Assembly (NCBI GenBank): GCA_934615635.1
Contig: CAKTTT010000089.1
Coordinates: 1-9,462 of the forward strand
Origin: an uncultured Eubacteriales bacterium
GTDB lineage: Bacteria; Bacillota; Clostridia; Oscillospirales; Acutalibacteraceae
Direction of reading: 5' to 3'
DNA: 9,462 nt
Position numbers and translations under genes: made by a program
Part shown: positions 6,597 through 9,462 of the stretch, one piece after another
Position numbering within the stretch: position 1 is the stretch's first letter
Layout of the letters: every line of letters begins with the position of its first letter
Notes under the pieces: model-generated
Told to the model about the DNA's origin: nothing
The model's database searches: none
The model's input: only the letters and a program-made list of their open reading frames with translations

Positions 6597-6625
6597 AGTA
6601 TATCACGACCCGGTGGAAATTTCCA
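6597..6625 (-). promoter_or_regulatory. Minus-strand promoter for the DUF1624-type gene
   Basis: Read on the minus strand, TATACT (6597-6602) is a 5/6 -10 box preceded by TG one base away (extended -10). TGGAAA (6620-6625) is a 4/6 -35 box with a 17-bp spacer. The predicted start is about 30 nt upstream of the GTG start codon. The -35 box lies inside the palindrome at 6613-6626. Confidence 0.65.
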
Positions 6626-6626
6626 C
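6613..6626. promoter_or_regulatory. Perfect 14-bp palindrome, candidate operator between divergent promoters
   Basis: GTGGAAATTTCCAC is a perfect dyad centred at 6619/6620. With one mismatch it extends to 20 bp (6610-6629). It covers the -35 box of the minus-strand promoter and ends 10 bp before the -35 box of the plus-strand promoter, so a dimeric regulator bound here could affect both genes. The regulator is not identifiable from the window. Confidence 0.6.
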
Positions 6627-6636
6627 GGGAAATGCG

Positions 6637-6665
6637 TTGACCGAAAAGGAACGCCATACTATAAT
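6637..6665 (+). promoter_or_regulatory. Near-consensus sigma-70-type promoter for the small membrane protein
   Basis: TTGACC (6637-6642) and TATAAT (6660-6665) are separated by exactly 17 bp, a 5/6 plus 6/6 match to the housekeeping consensus. Transcription should begin near 6672, giving a leader of about 27 nt before the ATG at 6699. This is the strongest promoter by eye in the window. Confidence 0.85.
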
Positions 6666-6698
6666 GATCTTGAATCCGGATGAAACGGGGGAAGCGAG

Positions 6699-7028
6699 AT
6701 GAAAAAGGCCGTTTTTGCCCTGGCCGGCATAGCGGCGGAATCCCTTGCGTGGATGGCCGCCCTGTTCCTTTGCAGTGAATTTTTCGAACAAGCGGTGCGC
6801 GGCTGGCTGGGGGACCGGTATTTCGAGACCTACGGCCGGGCGGCGCATCCGGCTCTGGTCTTGTATTTCGTCAGTTTTTTCCTCCTGATCACCGGCTGCG
6901 CCGCGCTGGTCAATCGGCTGATGAGGCTGAAAAGCGGCGAGATTGTGGTGCTTCTCGGGGTGGTCAACTTTCTGTGGCTGGGCGGCATGGTTTTCGGTTA
7001 CGCGCTGCAGAACGTGTTTGTGATATAA
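6699..7028 (+). CDS. Small three-helix membrane protein of unknown function
   Basis: I do not recognise this 109-residue protein. It has three hydrophobic segments, at about residues 4-26, 51-71 and 82-103. The hydrophilic stretch between the first two contains GWLGDRYFETYGR, and a short basic link (NRLMRLKSG) joins the second and third. No enzymatic motif, signal-peptidase or lipobox site is evident. The ATG is preceded by a purine-rich GGGGGAAGCGAG. It has its own near-consensus promoter and its own terminator, so it is a monocistronic unit that is probably well transcribed. It is divergent from the DUF1624-type membrane protein, so the two may be co-regulated and may act together in the envelope, but that is inference. 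The coding potential is supported by the promoter, terminator and clean hydrophobic pattern. Confidence 0.8.
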   Translation: MKKAVFALAGIAAESLAWMAALFLCSEFFEQAVRGWLGDRYFETYGRAAHPALVLYFVSFFLLITGCAALVNRLMRLKSGEIVVLLGVVNFLWLGGMVFGYALQNVFVI

Positions 7029-7036
7029 GGATGTTA

Positions 7037-7074
7037 CAGCCGTCGGACTCGCCGCAGTCCGGCGGCTGATTTTT
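7037..7074 (+). terminator. Intrinsic terminator after the small membrane protein
   Basis: CAGCCGTCGGACT (7037-7049) pairs with AGTCCGGCGGCTG (7056-7068), 13 bp with one G-T pair and a 6-nt loop. It is followed by ATTTTT (7069-7074). It begins 9 nt after the stop codon and separates this gene from purA. Confidence 0.88.
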
Positions 7075-7159
7075 GCCGCTTTGCATTCGGTGATTTTCCC
7101 ATATTGAAAAAAACGGAATCCTCTCTTTTTGTGCGATTGGGTTTTTTTCGCATGATTGC

Positions 7160-7188
7160 TTGCGCGGCGGACAAAATTACGGTATACT
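7160..7188 (+). promoter_or_regulatory. Probable purA promoter
   Basis: TATACT (7183-7188) is a 5/6 -10 box, with TTGCGC (7160-7165) 17 bp upstream as a weaker -35 box. The surrounding 7090-7200 stretch is distinctly AT-rich with several T and A runs. Transcription from here would start near 7195, about 90 nt before the purA ATG. I see no purine riboswitch. Confidence 0.6.
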
Positions 7189-7197
7189 AAAGACGTT

Positions 7198-7223
7198 TTT
7201 CCCGCCTCCCCGCGGGAAATTTT
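7198..7223 (+). promoter_or_regulatory. 5'-end hairpin with T-tract in the purA leader
   Basis: TTTCCCGC (7198-7205) pairs with GCGGGAAA (7212-7219) around a 6-nt loop and is followed by TTTT, then CGCC and TTTT. With a start near 7195, the hairpin would sit at the very 5' end of the mRNA. It may stabilise the transcript, or act as a terminator if transcription also enters from upstream. Confidence 0.45.
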
Positions 7224-7285
7224 CGCCTTTTGGTTATCCATCCGCATATCCGTCCATCCGTTTACAAATCAAAGGAGGATGTTCC

Positions 7286-8557
7286 ATGGTAAGAGCGATC
7301 GTAGGCGCCAACTGGGGCGACGAGGGCAAGGGCAAAATCACCGACGTGCTGGCGGCTCAGTCGGATATCGTCGTCCGCTTTCAAGGCGGCAACAACGCCG
7401 GCCACACCATCATCAACCAGTTCGGCCGGTTCGCCCTCCACCAGCTTCCCTCCGGCGTGTTTTACGACCATGTCACCAACATCATCGGCAACGGCGTGGC
7501 CCTGGATATCGGTAAGTTTCTCAGCGAAGTGAACACCCTGGCGGAAAGTGGCGTCAAGCCCCGGCTGCTGGTCTCCGACCGCACCCAGGTGGTCATGCCC
7601 TACCATGTGCTTTTCGACCAATATGAGGAGGAGCGGCTGGGCGGCCGCTCCTTCGGCTCCACCAAATCCGGCATCGCCCCCTTCTACTCGGATAAATTCG
7701 CCAAAACCGGCTTCCAGCTCTGCGAGCTGTTCGACGACAGCTACGCCTATGACCGGCTCAAGGGTATCCTGGAGGTCAAGAACGTCCTGCTGAAAGAGCT
7801 TTATCACAAGCCCGCCTTGGAGCTGGACGCCCTGTTTGCCGATTTGATGAAGCAGCGGGACGCCATCCGCCCCTATGTGGGCGACACCTTCCGTTTCCTC
7901 CACGATGCGGTGAAGGCGGACAAGAATATTCTGTTGGAGGGGCAGTTGGGAGCACTGAAGGATCCGGACTTCGGCATCTATCCCATGGTGACCTCCTCCT
8001 CCACCTTGGCGGGCTACGGCGCGGTGGGCGCCGGCCTTCCCCCTTACGCCATCCGGGACATCGTGGTGGTGGTGAAAGCCTATTCCAGCGCGGTGGGCGC
8101 CGGCGCCTTCGTCAGCGAGATTTTCGGCGACGAAGCGGAGCAGATGCGCCGCCGGGGCGGCGATTCCGGAGAATATGGCGCCACCACCGGCCGGCCCCGC
8201 CGTATGGGCTGGTTCGACTGCGTGGCCTCCCGCTACGGCGTGGAAGCCCAGGGCGGCACCCAGGTGGCTTTGACGGTGGTAGACGCCCTGGGTTATCTGG
8301 AGCGGATCCCCGTCTGCGTCGGCTATGAAATCGACGGCCGGGTGACGGAGGACTTCCCCGCCACCCCTTATCTGGAAAAGGCCAAGCCGGTACTGGAGGT
8401 GCTGCCCGGCTGGAACTGCGATATCCGGGGCATCCAGCGGTATGAGGATCTGCCGGAAAACTGCCGCCGGTATGTGGAGTTCATCGAAAGCCGGCTGGGC
8501 GTGCCGGTCACCATGGTTTCCAATGGTCCCGGTCGGGACGAGCTGATCCATCGTTGA
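7286..8557 (+). CDS. purA: Adenylosuccinate synthetase
   Basis: The 423-residue enzyme makes adenylosuccinate from IMP, aspartate and GTP, the first committed step from IMP to AMP. The catalytic loop GDEGKGK carries Asp12 and Lys15, and NNAGH carries the catalytic His40. Further marks are STKSGIAPFYSDK (Thr126), VTSSSTLAG, GATTGRPRRMGW and the C-terminal VSNGPGRD. The start is ATG 7286 with AAAGGAGG 7 nt upstream; the frame is open to 7160 but that extension overlaps the promoter. This is a divergent PurA: the position equivalent to the cross-dimer IMP-contacting Arg143 of E. coli is Lys140, and the EGAQG motif is replaced by EGQLG (Gln220-Leu221). I recall this form from other Clostridia, so it looks like a lineage variant rather than a broken enzyme. 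guaA follows after 20 nt, probably in the same operon. Confidence 0.97.
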   Translation: MVRAIVGANWGDEGKGKITDVLAAQSDIVVRFQGGNNAGHTIINQFGRFALHQLPSGVFYDHVTNIIGNGVALDIGKFLSEVNTLAESGVKPRLLVSDRTQVVMPYHVLFDQYEEERLGGRSFGSTKSGIAPFYSDKFAKTGFQLCELFDDSYAYDRLKGILEVKNVLLKELYHKPALELDALFADLMKQRDAIRPYVGDTFRFLHDAVKADKNILLEGQLGALKDPDFGIYPMVTSSSTLAGYGAVGAGLPPYAIRDIVVVVKAYSSAVGAGAFVSEIFGDEAEQMRRRGGDSGEYGATTGRPRRMGWFDCVASRYGVEAQGGTQVALTVVDALGYLERIPVCVGYEIDGRVTEDFPATPYLEKAKPVLEVLPGWNCDIRGIQRYEDLPENCRRYVEFIESRLGVPVTMVSNGPGRDELIHR

Positions 8558-8577
8558 AACCGGAAGGGGTGCCGCAT

Positions 8578-9462
8578 ATGAAAAAAGAAACCGTACTGGT
8601 GCTGGATTTCGGCGGCCAGTATAACCAGCTCATCGCCCGCCGGGTGCGGGAGGCGGGGGTTTATTCCGAGGTCAAGTCCTATCGCACCCCGCTGCAGGAG
8701 ATCCGGCAGGCGGGCTATAAGGGGATCATCTTCACCGGCGGTCCCAACAGCGTGGCCGAGGAGGCCTCCCCCCACTACGACCCCGCGATCCTCTCCCTGG
8801 GGGTGCCGGTGCTGGGCATCTGCTACGGCGCCCAGCTCATGGCCTGGATGCGGGACGGACGGGTGGAAAGCGCCCCGGATCGGGAATACGGCAGCACCAT
8901 GGTGGAGGTGGATAACCGCAGCGTCCTTTTCCGGGGAATGGAGCGGAATCAGCCCTGCTGGATGAGCCACACCGATTACATCGCCCGGGTGCCGGCGGGC
9001 TTTCGCGTCACCGCCTCCACCCCCCATTGTCCCTGCGCCGCCATGGAAAACGCGGCGGAAAAGCTGTACGCCGTCCAGTTCCATCCCGAGGTGATGCACA
9101 CCCGCCACGGCGCGGATATGCTGCGTCATTTCCTCTTCGATGTGTGCGGCTGCGCGGGAGACTGGAAAATGTCCTCCTTTGTGGAGGAGGCCGTGGAGCG
9201 GATCCGGGAGCAAATCGGGGACAAGCGGGTGCTTTGCGGGCTCTCCGGCGGGGTAGACAGCTCGGTTGCCGCCGTGATGGTGGCCAAAGCCGTCGGCCGG
9301 CAGCTCACCTGCATTTTTGTGGATCACGGCCTGCTGCGCAAGGACGAGGGGGACATGGTGGAAGCTATGTTCACCGGTCATTATGATATCCAGTTCATCC
9401 GTGTGAACGCGGCCGATCGTTTTCTGAGCAGGCTGGCGGGGGTCGCGGATCCCGAGCAGAAG
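8578..9462 (+). CDS. guaA: GMP synthase (glutamine-hydrolysing), N-terminal part, cut by the window end
   Basis: The frame runs from ATG 8578 to the last base, giving 295 of roughly 510-525 residues. GuaA converts XMP to GMP using ATP and glutamine. Residues 1 to about 190 are a class I glutamine amidotransferase with the nucleophile Cys82 in GICYGAQ and the His169-x-Glu171 pair in QFHPE. The ATP pyrophosphatase domain follows with its P-loop SGGVDSS at 223-229 and then the VDHGLLRKDEGDM block. All catalytic residues in view are intact. GGAAGGGG lies about 8 nt upstream of the ATG. The 20-nt gap from purA suggests one transcript, pairing the AMP and GMP branches of purine synthesis. The PPi-release and dimerisation domains would lie beyond the window. 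Confidence 0.96.
   Translation, partial: MKKETVLVLDFGGQYNQLIARRVREAGVYSEVKSYRTPLQEIRQAGYKGIIFTGGPNSVAEEASPHYDPAILSLGVPVLGICYGAQLMAWMRDGRVESAPDREYGSTMVEVDNRSVLFRGMERNQPCWMSHTDYIARVPAGFRVTASTPHCPCAAMENAAEKLYAVQFHPEVMHTRHGADMLRHFLFDVCGCAGDWKMSSFVEEAVERIREQIGDKRVLCGLSGGVDSSVAAVMVAKAVGRQLTCIFVDHGLLRKDEGDMVEAMFTGHYDIQFIRVNAADRFLSRLAGVADPEQK

Noticed and set aside
5830..6702. 290-codon plus-strand frame opposite the DUF1624-type gene
   Set aside because: Its product is His/Gln/Pro-rich and lacks domains, while the minus strand encodes a coherent polytopic membrane protein with a good ribosome binding site.
7029..7285. Purine riboswitch ahead of purA
   Set aside because: I could not find the three-helix arrangement or conserved loop sequences of a purine aptamer; only a terminator and a short 5' hairpin are present.
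7262..8551. 429-codon minus-strand frame opposite purA
   Set aside because: Antisense shadow of a clear purA; no promoter or ribosome binding site on that strand and no recognisable domain.
8368..9381. 337-codon minus-strand frame across the purA-guaA junction
   Set aside because: Shadow frame over two well-identified genes on the other strand.

Overview
This is a GC-rich window in which every gene supports a bacterial chromosome, most likely a Clostridia-class Firmicute (Bacillota), perhaps an Oscillospirales/Ruminococcaceae-type gut anaerobe. The best clues are strong AGGAGG-type ribosome binding sites, a PurA of the divergent type I associate with Clostridia (GANWGDEGKGK, STKSGIAPFYSDK, EGQLGALKDPD), and compact operons with GC-rich hairpins between them. 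The lineage is an inference; no 16S rRNA or other marker gene is present.

Layout. Positions 1-117 are the end of a 92-bp-period repeat with a 9-bp hairpin in its spacer. An AT-rich promoter region leads into hflX (222-1463, ribosome-splitting GTPase), followed by a class III-like PPK2 polyphosphate kinase (1558-2418). A 14-bp perfect hairpin closes this unit. The next intergenic stretch (2419-2653) also holds a 16-bp perfect hairpin and a tandem 10-bp repeat. It leads into a three-gene unit: a sialate O-acetylesterase-like protein (2654-3985), a GNAT acetyltransferase that overlaps it by 4 nt (3982-4557), and tam, trans-aconitate 2-methyltransferase (4615-5385). This unit ends at a strong bidirectional terminator (5427-5469). 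From 5470 to 5775 I see no gene.

On the minus strand lies a multi-pass membrane protein of the heparan-alpha-glucosaminide N-acetyltransferase/DUF1624 type (5776-6558). It is divergently transcribed from a 109-residue three-helix membrane protein of unknown function (6699-7028). The 140-bp gap between them has a consensus-like promoter in each direction and a perfect 14-bp palindrome over the minus-strand -35 element, which looks like a shared operator. After an intrinsic terminator (7037-7074) come purA (7286-8557) and the first 295 codons of guaA (8578 to the window end). These encode the two branches from IMP to AMP and GMP, placed 20 nt apart.

How the genes fit together. hflX and ppk2 both suit stress and energy recovery (stalled ribosome rescue, nucleotide rephosphorylation from polyphosphate). 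The esterase and GNAT are translationally coupled and may act on related acetylated substrates. purA-guaA is a purine-nucleotide partition unit. No mobile element, CRISPR array, rRNA or tRNA was found. I see no clearly new multi-gene system. The least explained items are the left-end repeat, the divergent promoter/palindrome with its unknown small membrane protein, and the hairpin-rich leaders of the esterase and purA.
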